Of a DNA stretch of 64,000 nt, positions 10,446 through 20,286 are shown in pieces. A program made the position numbers and the translations under genes. Source of the DNA: Dromaius novaehollandiae (taxonomy: Eukaryota > Chordata > Aves > Casuariiformes > Dromaiidae); the NCBI RefSeq assembly GCF_036370855.1, contig NC_088102.1:39407835-39471834 (forward strand). The letters run 5' to 3'. Under the pieces are notes generated by a model that saw only the letters and a list, made by a program, of their open reading frames with translations, had not been told where the DNA came from and did not search any database. Every line of letters starts with the position of its first letter. Within the stretch, counting starts at the first letter, position 1.

Positions 10446-11200
10446 CAGGCCTTGTTGGCTTCTCTCTCTACTGTTTCAGAGCCTGAGAAGTTTTGGGGCC
10501 TTGTGATGAATATGTCCGTTGATGTGGCACTATATTGAACTAGTTAGTGCTCCTGAAAGCAAGAATATTGGGGAGAGCTATTCAGATTAACATGCAGTTA
10601 GTCTGGATTATTTTTAGTCAGTTTTGGCAGATGGGCAGTTGCTCTCAGGCTAGTAGTTCAGATGTTGGGTCATTCTCTTAGGAAATGTGGAAGAGGAGGG
10701 CTTTTAACTATAAAGAAGGCATTGAAACTTGCCCAGAATGTCAGGTTAGCTGCTCTATCTCAAGTTATTTGATCCTTTCTGCTTGCTTGAATGATTATGG
10801 ACATTTCAAGTGGGACTTGGCTCTAGGTAGAATCCAGATGGGTGAAGGCACCTGATTACTGGAAAGGGGCGGTATTTCAGATACATCACTCCCTCATATT
10901 TAGCAAAACAAAAATAATTCTGGGATGTTTCCTGCTCCAGAAGTAACTGTTGTAAATCCTGTTTCTGAAACAACTCCTTGCTGGCAGCCTGAATAGATTT
11001 TTCCATTGGTGAGCTAGCTGCCATTGATGCTTGACTTCTGGGTGGGCAGTAATCTGAAAACACATTGCTAGGCTTTGCATTGCTGAGGGTTATGTTGGCT
11101 TGTCAAAAGTGATTCTACAGATGATACTGTGATACCTATACTTATGCATCAGGTTACAGCAGTTATGACAGAAGCTTTAAGTGTGGGTTCTCATTACTGT
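8440..11200. other. Convergent intergenic region between SRSF5 and SLC10A1
   Basis: No coding exon was recognised. Open frames here (for example 9274-9642 on the plus strand and 10806-11063 on the minus strand) show no family resemblance and no linked splice sites. The interval separates two genes that end toward each other. Its main landmark is the 32-base C run at 10413-10444. Confidence 0.65.
10413..10444. repeat. (C)32 homopolymer
   Basis: Thirty-two consecutive C (32 G on the minus strand) between unique flanks. The true length may differ because such runs are error-prone in sequencing. The G strand can form G-quadruplexes. Confidence 0.95.
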
Positions 11201-11204
11201 CCTG

Positions 11205-11210
11205 TTTATT
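11205..11210 (-). terminator. SLC10A1: Possible SLC10A1 polyadenylation signal
   Basis: TTTATT on the plus strand reads AATAAA on the minus strand, about 770 bases after the SLC10A1 stop codon. It is the first clear canonical signal I noticed downstream, but it is not confirmed by any transcript evidence. Confidence 0.35.
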
Positions 11211-11979
11211 CTTTAAGCTGTATTATCTTAGGTTGCAGTGCACACTTAGCACATTTAAAGTTCTAATGCCAATCCTCCAAAGTAGTCATCTCTGTAGTGT
11301 GTTATAAATAGCAAGGTGATGTCCTGAAAATATGCTATAGTTAGCTGCCTGGCTCATATAAAGCAAGGCATGTTCAGGCCTTATGTACAGCTTGCTGCGC
11401 CCAAACTTTGCACCCTAATGCACGTTACCTGGCTGTGTTGTGAGTTTTTGTGGTCTCGGCTGTGTAGACACAAATGGTATACCATACAGCACTTGGGTTC
11501 TTGGAAAACGGGAATGACCAGCAGTCCATGGGTTCCCTGAACAGGACATTGGTCTCAGTTTGTGGATGCTGCATTGAGAAAGTTTCACACCTCATTTTTG
11601 GTCTCTGCTAGAGAAATTACATTACGTTTCAGGGATGTGTTTGGGAATGGTCTCCAATGTTTGCCAGTAAGACAATTACAAAAAAATGAACGTAAGGAAT
11701 TGCTGCTGGAAATGATTTTTCATATGGGCAAAGGTGGGGGCAGTCACTTGGGAATGTTGGCAGAGGGGTTAGTGCACTAAACCATCTCAAATAAAAAGAA
11801 GTATTTGTAGGCTGTCATGAATGACTCCATACCTGAGCCTAGAAGTCTCCCTCATAGGGATGGTGAGGAGAGGCTTAGTCTGTGGAACAAGGTGTTTGGG
11901 AGATAACATAGGGTGGCGGCGGGGATAGCTCTGTGGGAGATCCCTTCCTCTGGTTTGAAATGAGCATATAGTACAAGTT

Positions 11980-12176
11980 TTACACACAACTGTGGGAGAC
12001 TTTTAAGCCTTCTGCAGAAGGTAGAGCTTGAGGGGTTTGTGGTAGCAGCTGCCGCACAATATTTTTATACTGTTTCCCTGGTTTCTCACTATTTCTGCTG
12101 GGTCTCGATACTGGTTTTATTTCTTGGGTGGTATCTGTGTCTTGGGTGATAGCTGTGCAGGTCATTTTTGCTGCAT
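11980..12176 (-). CDS. SLC10A1: SLC10A1 coding exon 5 (residues 330-394, C-terminal tail)
   Basis: Acceptor TTTCCCGTAG (AG at 12178-12177). With one G from exon 4 it starts D-A-A-K-M-T-C-T-A, which lines up with human D-K-T-K-M-I-Y-T-A, then continues in a hydrophilic Ser/Thr/Gln-rich tail to TAA at 11982-11980. The match to the human cytoplasmic tail is short, and the last 30 or so residues have no human counterpart. This exon is therefore somewhat less certain than the others. Confidence 0.8.
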
Positions 12177-15100
12177 CTACGGGAAAAAAAAATATGAGAA
12201 TGCATAGTTCTGAATCTAGGTTATGGAAAGCTTGTAACACAGCTAAGATTTATTGTTGCTAGGTGATAAAAGGAACTTGAAGTCTTATCCAAATACTTTG
12301 GCCATTTTGTTTCCTGTTGTTTCATGAATCTGCCTGGAAAGCCATCCTTTTTGCAGCAGGCTTATGAGCCTCCTCTGTGGCTGTTTCCAACATCATCTAC
12401 TTTGCACTGAAGATGTGCCTGAGGATCAAAACTGAGTGTGTTTATGTGTAATAGGAAGTGCTTGTGATCATTCATCTACAGTTGTGAGGTATAACGAAAT
12501 GCTCTTATAACAGCCTATGGTGCTGCTCAGCTGCTTCTCTGTATCCCAAGTGACTGGAGATAGTGCCTTGAGGCAGGGCTAGGGTGGTTGGTAGAGGATC
12601 TGATTTAGCAGTTCATTTTCCAACCATCTTCACAAAGAATCAGCTGGACTTCGATGTTATGAACCTGTTGAAGCTGAAGAACAGTCTACCTCGCATCTGT
12701 ACTGATACTATATATATATGTAAATATATATATATAAATATATTTCTAATTAAGCTGAATTTGTTTGTGTACCTTCTAGCAGATGAGCTAAATGCTTCCT
12801 TCTTCTAGCTACAGTACTTGACAGAAGTTCTGTTTGTTTTCTCCTCCTTCCACCCTCAAAAGTGACACCCTCAGTGAGTCCTCTTCAGCTAGCAATGAAG
12901 CCAGGATTTGTTGCATTAGAGAGTATCTAATGTTCTCTTACAGTTTTAGATAAGCATGTGACTATCTTTTGCAAGTGATCAGTGCAAAAAACAGCTTTTT
13001 GGACCTGCCGTGGTTCAAGCACATGATTCTGGAAACCTGTGAGCACTGAGAGCATAGATAATGTATTGCATTACAAAACACTGCTGATATAAGTAGCAAT
13101 TTCTAATGTCTTCAGTTACCTCTGATTTTTGCTTGTGATTTGTTTAGCCCCTGTGTATCATGTATGGTAACTTTGAGCTAAAGGGCAACTGGATTCTGCC
13201 CCTAGAAAGTAATGGTTCATTGGTAATTGCTTATAAGAATATATGGTTGGGAATGGAAAACTTCAGAAATACAGGAACAAAAGTGCACTTGCCATTTGGT
13301 TTTGTTATTCTGTCGTGGATCCTGAAGACCAGGATGAGCAGAAGGCCCTCTCCAAGCTGGAATATCAAGTAGAGAAGTGGGAAGAAGTACAGGTGACCAA
13401 TGATTTCTGGGGCAAAGGTGACCTTGAGTATAGTAGAGCAAAGTTGTACATTCTGGCAGCCAGTTTCCATGCACACTGTCCGCCTGCATCTGGAGGAGGA
13501 AGAGGTAAACACAGACATGTATTAAAGATTTGATCTATTTCTCAGCAACTTAAAACTAACGCTGCCCACCTTGCTGTTGCAATACCTCATGCATTTGCCT
13601 ATGCTAAAAGCTGCTTTATCAAGAACCAATACTGGGAACCCTAGAATGGAGATTCACTTTGTGCTCCCTTGGTAATGTGCGGAGGCAGCACTATAAATGC
13701 GGACTTCCTACTTAAGTGTTTTGGAGGCCTTGTGTCACGCTCCTCTGGGATCTGCAGCTTCAGGGAAGGAACCCGGTTCTGAGATAAAAAGAGGAGTCTA
13801 AGATGTGATGACCAGAAGTCAATATAAATCAGGGCTAAGGGACTTTCTGGATTAGGCAGGATGAGAAAGGGAAGGAGTGGGTTTTATATGCAAGGTTCAA
13901 GGTTTCTGAATTGAATTCCTGGGGCTTCAGCTGAATGCACTGATTGGTTTGATGTAATTATCAGCAGAGGAATAATTTTGTCATCTGAGGTTCAGTCTCT
14001 GTTGGCACTCCCTAATTCTTTTTTCTATTGCTTTTTCTTTGGCACTGTTCATTCTCCTCTTTCTCTTACTTCATTGCTGAAAAGAGAGGCTGGTAATGCC
14101 CACTTTGTGGGTCACTAGTGATCTTAAGTCAAAACTATCCTCAGCTTGTCCAGTGAGCTTGCACTTCCACTCCTCTTGTAGTGATCAGGTATGCACTTCA
14201 GAGAAATGATTCCTCCTCTTCCTCCCCACTCTTTGCTGAGCCAAGCAGGGAGCAGAGGTTGAATTCATTTCTCTCCCCACTCATGGTGTAGGAGTATTGC
14301 GGCTTGCAGTGTATCTGCTCATACCATTAGAGCCAATTCTGGGAGATTACAGTCAGTGTTCATTTTATGAAAGTACCTCCATGTTGAAACCAATGTATTC
14401 ACCATTGCTGTGTACACCAGACCTCCCATTATTCTATATTTCTTCTGGGAGGAGGGGAGTGGAAGAACATACCGGTCGTTAAGCTTGAAAACTGCAGAGA
14501 GAATGTAGCCCAGCAGGAATCCAATAAAAGGCATCAAGGCAGAAGATCCCAGGAGCGCTGGTGAGAAAGTGGCCATGATGTTGCTTCCAACATTGATGAC
14601 AGACAGAACGATTATTGCAACAGATGATAGTAGAAGCACAGCCATCCCTATCTAAAATGAAAGTGTTCAAGACATGGACAAGACAAAAATCCTCATCAAA
14701 ATGTGTCTCAACTGTTGGAAGCAGTTGTGTCCAGTTCCATCTATCACACATGTAAGTATATAATGAGAGATCCACAGTGGTGCATAGGTGCCTTTCATGG
14801 ACTTAAATGTTACCAAGTAATCCAGAAGAGACTTGCCAATGCTGTTAGATGTTTCAGCTTCCTTAGTGATCTTGAGGTATTACCTATAGAGACCTTAAAT
14901 AACAACCTTCCTGGCACATGTGCAAAATGTCTGATGAGTATTTTTTGATGTTTGGTCCACCAGCCACTTGTTTCTCAGGCAGAATGACTATATGCCACTC
15001 TGCCCGGGTCCCTCTGTTGGCTGAGTATGACATACCTTTCACCTAAAGTAGCTGGGAAGGAAACCATGTTACTCACAAGTAGAACCTGCCTACAGCAGGT

Positions 15101-17502
15101 ATGCAATGCAGTAGCTGCATTTTCAGATCCTCTCACTGGAGCCTGGTGATTCAGCAGATGAAGTACCTGGGTAATATTGGGAGGCAGAACATGTAACTCT
15201 CATGCCTCTCTCTTCACTTTAAAGTCCAGTTTAGATGGAGTTCTCCAGCTGTTTATTTACAACAGCTGTACCCGCTCCCTCTTCTAGAGAAGAGAAATAC
15301 AATGATGGTGTTAGCAGAAAAGAAAAAGCCAAGGGTCAGCTGGGACAGCATAGGTTGCCTTCTCACTCTAGACTTCTAACACTTCTGTCAGAAATCTGGT
15401 CATCACTTCCCTGTGCTTAGTAAAGGAACCTATGAAGAGCTATGGTCTTCCTACATCTGCTCTAGCCTGACTGCTGGGTTCCCATGCTTCTTACAGTCTG
15501 GCTACTCCTAATAGCGTTTTATCAGGTGTGTGGGTCCTGGCACCCAAAGCTTTGTCCCACTTTCTCTGATAAGATGGAGTCTTAGTGAAAGAAGTTATGA
15601 AAAACAGGTTTGCAAAGTTGTTAGCAGCTCTCTGGGTACTGCTGTTGAAGCTATTGGGTTAGGCAATTGCGTGGTTGTCCAGATTTCCCTTTTGCTGTTT
15701 AAATGGTAGATGTACAAAGAGGGTAGGGAGATGATTGCAGGCTTAAACAGGTGCTTAGTGATCTAGTGGAATTTGCTGGATGGGTATCTCATTGCTCTAA
15801 GTAGAAGCTTTGCAGTTTGCCTTTTGCCCAGTGCTAGAGCTCTGAGAACAGCAGGGAGATTTTTTTGTATCCTGGGTCTGCTTGGTTACAGTTTTTAGTG
15901 CTGCTTGTAGCAATAGAAAATAAAACTGAAGCTAATAAATAGAGCAAAGCAGGAGGTTGCCCACAAAATGCTGTCCATTCAGCAGAGGTTGAGGACCTTT
16001 CTGTCAGCAAATACTGTTTAAAGACTAAAGTGGTGCTTTTGAGTACTGTACTCAGCCTTCTCATTGGTTTGTGGCATGCCTTAAAGAAGTTAATTTCTCT
16101 ATACCTCTAGTTTTGTAAACTTCCTTGAGGCCATTGGCCAAAAGGTGACTAGCACAGGATACTTCTTACCTTGATGACAAAGCCAGTGTACTGTGGTTTC
16201 TTCTCATTCAAGATGATGCCAATAGCACAGGGGATTAGCATAAGGACCAGGGAGATGATTATTCCTTTGTATGGCACCTTGCCCTCCAGACCACCCTCAT
16301 ATAGTCCTCCCGAATAAAGGTACAGAAGCAGAGGCATTAGTCCAATTGCCAGGACTGTTGAGCATGTGGTCATTACAATGCTGAGAGGAAGAAAGAATCT
16401 TTCAGTAAAAGAATAACACTTTTTGTGGAATATGCTCACTTTCTTAATAGCCCTGGACACATGATTTTAATCTAAAACTTTACCTTGTTCTTTCCAGCCT
16501 GTCACTGAGCTTTCCTCAACATTACTATCAGGTTGTAGAAGGACTTAATATGAATAGAGACAGGGGAAGAAAGGTTCTAATTTAAGCTCAGAAAGGACCT
16601 TTGTTACAGTTACAGCTCATATTTCAGAAATTCAGAAGTGCCAAAATTATGCTCAATATCTTTGCCTGGATATTGCTAGGGTTTGTTGGAATGAGGGCCA
16701 CTTCTAATTCTACATTTCTCACGGATGCGGCTTCTTCAGACAAAGCTCTCAGTCTACATGCAAAGGCAGTTGATCTCCAGCTGTACCAATAACTGGCATG
16801 GTGAAGAAGTGAGGTAACATTAGGCATGTGTACTACTATATGGAGGTGGAAAAAGTGCTCCAGTACCCACCTCATCAAGAGCGACTTATATTGTATGTTT
16901 CATTGAAAGGTATAAATTCCATTTCACTGTAAAGCAGGGAAAAATTGGTTTGTTGAGCAATGTGTGCTTTAAAAATATTCTAGACTTAGTATTTCAGTCT
17001 TTGTTTAGCTTCTTGGGGATTGCTGACACTGATTAAGCTAGCTTCTGAACTGATCATACTATACTGGCCTGGGTAATCTGTACGTGCTCAGTTTTCCTTA
17101 CCTGAGGTTCATATCTCCTTTCAGTGCCAGGCTAAAGATGTTTGAAAGGTTTCCACCTGGACAGCAGCCACAGATGAGGATGGCCAGGGATTCTATAGTA
17201 CCTAGCTGGAAAAGCTTGCCCAAAACAAATGCTGTCAAAGGCATTATACCGTATTGAGCCATTACAGCAATTGCTACCCCTTTGGGTTTCCTGAGGTGAG
17301 TTGTGATCTTGGTTATCTCCATTGTGCACCCCAAAGATACCATGACGATGAAGAGGACCACAATAAGAATCGCATTCAGGGCTTTGTCTGTGGCCTGCTG
17401 GCCAAATGCAAACGGTGGTGCAGCGCTGGTCAAGGAGGTGCTCTCTATGCAACCCGGGCTCCAAAGCTCTGGGCTCTCAAGGGCTCCCTTGGTCTTATTC
17501 AT
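11980..17502 (-). CDS. SLC10A1: Sodium/taurocholate cotransporting polypeptide (NTCP), complete gene span
   Basis: Basolateral hepatocyte symporter that takes up conjugated bile acids with Na+. Coding exons on the minus strand: 17502-17102, 16380-16170, 14651-14473, 13489-13293 and 12176-11980 (197 nt including stop). They join in phase into 394 residues. Residues match human NTCP with a constant offset of 15: Q83 (human Q68), S120/N121 in GGNLSN (S105/N106), S134 and T138 (S119/T123), and E272, Q276, N277 in METGCQN (E257/Q261/N262), which are the Na+ and substrate site residues. Hydrophobic segments follow the SLC10 pattern. The chosen ATG (17502) has A at -3 and gives an early NKT glycosylation sequon, as in human. 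In-frame ATGs also exist upstream at 17535 and 17607. The C-terminus is about 30 residues longer than human. The last intron uses a GC donor. No frameshift or internal stop was seen. Confidence 0.95.
13291..13292 (-). other. SLC10A1: Non-canonical GC splice donor of SLC10A1 intron 4
   Basis: The only donor that keeps the frame and joins the recognised C-terminal exon reads G|GCAAGT, with an ideal AAGT at +3 to +6. GC-AG introns are a known minor class (around one percent of vertebrate introns). The paired acceptor is GTAG at 12180-12177. Confidence 0.7.
13293..13489 (-). CDS. SLC10A1: SLC10A1 coding exon 4 (residues 264-329)
   Basis: Acceptor CTCCAG. It encodes [21 protein letters not shown]...[17 protein letters not shown]...ITKPN, covering the sodium-site motif and the last membrane helix. 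Reading on without splicing ends at a stop at 13231-13233 after an unrelated tail. Splicing at the GCAAGT donor (intron starts 13292) instead rejoins an NTCP-like C-terminus in exon 5. Confidence 0.9.
14473..14651 (-). CDS. SLC10A1: SLC10A1 coding exon 3 (residues 205-263)
   Basis: Acceptor ATTTTAG, donor GTATGT. It encodes [22 protein letters not shown]...[24 protein letters not shown], matching human, and ends two bases into the arginine of R-C-R-R. Confidence 0.95.
16170..16380 (-). CDS. SLC10A1: SLC10A1 coding exon 2 (residues 134-204)
   Basis: Acceptor TCTCAG, donor GTAAGA. It encodes [22 protein letters not shown]...[22 protein letters not shown]...FVIK, matching human NTCP exon 2, and ends in phase 0. 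Confidence 0.95.
17102..17502 (-). CDS. SLC10A1: SLC10A1 coding exon 1 (residues 1-133)
   Basis: Minus-strand exon ending CTCAG|GTAAGG. It encodes the extracellular N-terminus, the first membrane segments, [22 protein letters not shown] and [23 protein letters not shown], all strongly NTCP-like. It ends two bases into a serine codon. The frame stays open upstream to 17607, so a longer N-terminus cannot be excluded. Confidence 0.95.
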
Positions 17503-18456
17503 CCTGCCGAAGAGTTTAGAGGTCCCTTCTTCCATAAGTGGCTCGCAAGGTGAGGAAGGGGTTGATTCAGAAATCTGAATGAAATTCAGTAAATACAAGC
17601 AAAACATGAGCTCTTTTCCTGCCTGTGGTCTGCACTTTCTCTCCTTCAGGCTACCACTCTTATCATTTAGCAGCTGTTGAAGCTGAAGTCTGTTTCGAGG
17701 GATTGTGTTGATTATAGTTCATGCTTCTTGGAAACTTCTTGCCTAGGATACTGAAGCATCCTCCTTACATATAGAATCACAACAGACTATCTCTACTACT
17801 CACATTGTCAATCAACACATGTCCCAAAGCCCAGTTTCCATCTCTATTTCATAACAATGAAACATGAACCCTGCTCATTTCAGTAATATGTTATGTAGCT
17901 TGCCTATACTTCTGCTCTGGTCTCCCACCTCTTCAGTGCCTGTTCTCACCATCTGTGAATGAGGGCATAGCTGGTGAAAATGGAAGGGAGGCTCATTCAA
18001 AATCAACAGAGAGAAGAGACACTTCATACAAAGCAAAATGAACCAGAAGAACTCTTGGCCATGAAACATTTCTAAGGTCAATGCTTAAAAATGTGATGCA
18101 TCAAAGATACTTTATTTTTTTAAGAAGGCTTATAAAATCCTTATGCTCCTGGCCATAAGTCAATCTCTCAATAGGAAGGCTAGGAAGAAACTACCTCTAT
18201 GGACAAACAGTTTCTCTGCTAAACTGTTAAGGGCTTTCATGTCTCTTTTACTGGTGCAATTTCTTCTTATCAGAGCCAGGATATGGACAGAGACATGCAC
18301 TGTTTTACATTGCCTAGCAATTTTTTGGTTGCACAAGAATGAATTCTCTAAGCTTCACCAATGTTCAAAATATTATTCCTGCCTTGGTGTTGAGGGGAGG
18401 TCCTGTGTGGGAGGAGCCCCTCAGCAGCTCCTACAGTGCAAAGCAATGCTCGCTGT

Positions 18457-18491
18457 GTACTGTGCACAGTACAGGCTGCATGGTGCAGCCT
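18457..18491. repeat. Perfect palindrome followed by hairpin
   Basis: GTACTGTGCACAGTAC (18457-18472) is a perfect 16-base palindrome. Immediately after it AGGCTGCA and TGCAGCCT (18473-18480, 18484-18491) form an eight-pair stem around TGG. Confidence 0.85.
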
Positions 18492-20265
18492 GAGGTACCT
18501 TGCACTGTGATCCACTGAGCAGTGCTGGCATGGCCTGAGCTCTCCAAGCAAGGTCAAGCAGGCAGTTTTAGCCTCCTCTCTGCCCTGACTGGTACTTGTC
18601 TTCTGCTTTCAGTGCAAGGCTTCATGTCACGGTATGGGTGCAGCTCTCTGGTGAGCAAGGAAATAGGAGAGGGGCAACTAGCATGGTGGTAGGAAGAGGG
18701 ACCAAAGAGGTGGCTATCAAAGATTGTTCATCCAACTGCTGCAGAGGCTGAAGGGACCTCTTCTGCTCCCCCCCTGTTGCTTCCCATCACCTGGCTGTAC
18801 AGCAGGACATGCTTCACTGCATGCACCATGCTAGGGAACAGCATGCCCATCCGCAGGTGCCGTGCTCCCTGACCCCTGTAGATGTTTTGCCTTCATTTAG
18901 GGAACTATTTGACTGGAGCCCAGCACCAGGGTCCGATGTGGGGCTCTACAGAAACACACAAACCCAGATATGTTAAACCAGAGTGAAGTAAATGCCGTTA
19001 CCTTAAATGCCTGTGAATACAGCTTTAGGAGGCTTCAGTGAGATTACTTGCTGCTCCATCCATTCCTGGTTGAACTTGGTGAGCAGTAACACTCTTCAGT
19101 CCTTCTGATTCAAGAAAATCTTTTTCCCTTGGTAAGATCTTGTCCTCTGCTTGCAGAACATAATGCCTGTGTCTAAAAGAATCTTTTAGATAGTGAAATT
19201 CTCAGAGTATGTGTTGTTGTAGGACTGCTGTCTTTTTCTCTCTGGCACAGAATTAGGGAAGTATTTTAACCAGAGGATGGGGAGGGAGTTGCTGCAATTT
19301 GGCCAGACTTTAATCCTTTGCTAAAGATCATTATAATTCTGTTCTGCTTGTTTCAGTAATGTATTCATCATTTCTATTCATCTCAGAGCTCAGCGGGCAG
19401 CAAACTTTCCAGCCCAGTTGCTCTGGAAGAGTCACTGGATGCAGGCAGGATTGTCAGAGCTTTTCTTCCTAGTCCTTGCTTGCTCTTATTTTGGTTGGGA
19501 ACTTTGTCTTCTAGGCTGGGTGCCATGCAGGAAAACCAGCAACGGCAGCTCTTGAGCCCAGCACATGCATCCCCAATTGGGCTGGGGCAGAGCAGTGCCA
19601 GGAACCCTGTGGGAGAGAGGCAAAAGCAGCAGGACAGAGCCACACCACGAACTCCCCATTTCTCTCCATGTTTGTGCCTGCCAGCTTGTACCCTTTAATT
19701 GCTTCACCATTAGTTTGGACCATGCTGCTCATGCTTGGAGAGATGTGCCCTCCCCATAATATGTAGGCAGTGCTTTGAGGCAAACAGTAATGTACAGCCT
19801 CATTTCTGGAGTCCTGGCTAAGTGAGCAGGAAGAGGTACCCTGAAGTACAGCAAGTATTTTATTTCTCATTAGGCAAGCGCAATATTTCCAGGCAAAAAT
19901 AAATGCTGTTAGGCAGCACATGGGCAAATCCTATAAGAGTTGGTAGGAAATGCATAAGCAAAGTCTGTGGCAATTCCTTCTGCATTTTTCTCCCTCCCTT
20001 CAGTTTTATTCCCAAAGAACCTCAGACTTTCTAAGGAAATATGTTTCCACTGTGCCTTTTAGCTGTACACTGATATTTGTCAGAAGATGCAAGAAGAGTC
20101 AAGTCAAACAATTAATTTGCTTATAAAATGTCTCTGCCTCTACAGCCCACAGAATCCCCCCAGCAAGGTCAGTACCGTTCAGGATTTTACAATGGCAACA
20201 TTATAATTCTCTCCTCATTTGTCTTTGCAGGACTATAGAAGAATGTTTCAAGTACCCTGATAATT

Positions 20266-20286
20266 AAAAAAAAAAAAAAAAAAAAA
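20266..20286. repeat. (A)21 tract
   Basis: Twenty-one A after GATAATT. It could be the tail of an old retroposed sequence, but no source gene or target-site duplication is apparent. Confidence 0.9.

Noticed and set aside
13217-13489. Minus-strand 90-codon frame starting MQADSVHG
   Set aside because: Shadow frame of SLC10A1 exon 4. The neighbouring frame carries the conserved [13 protein letters not shown] and membrane helix.
17254-17578. Plus-strand frames opposite SLC10A1 exon 1
   Set aside because: They run antisense to a well-supported conserved exon and have no similarity of their own.
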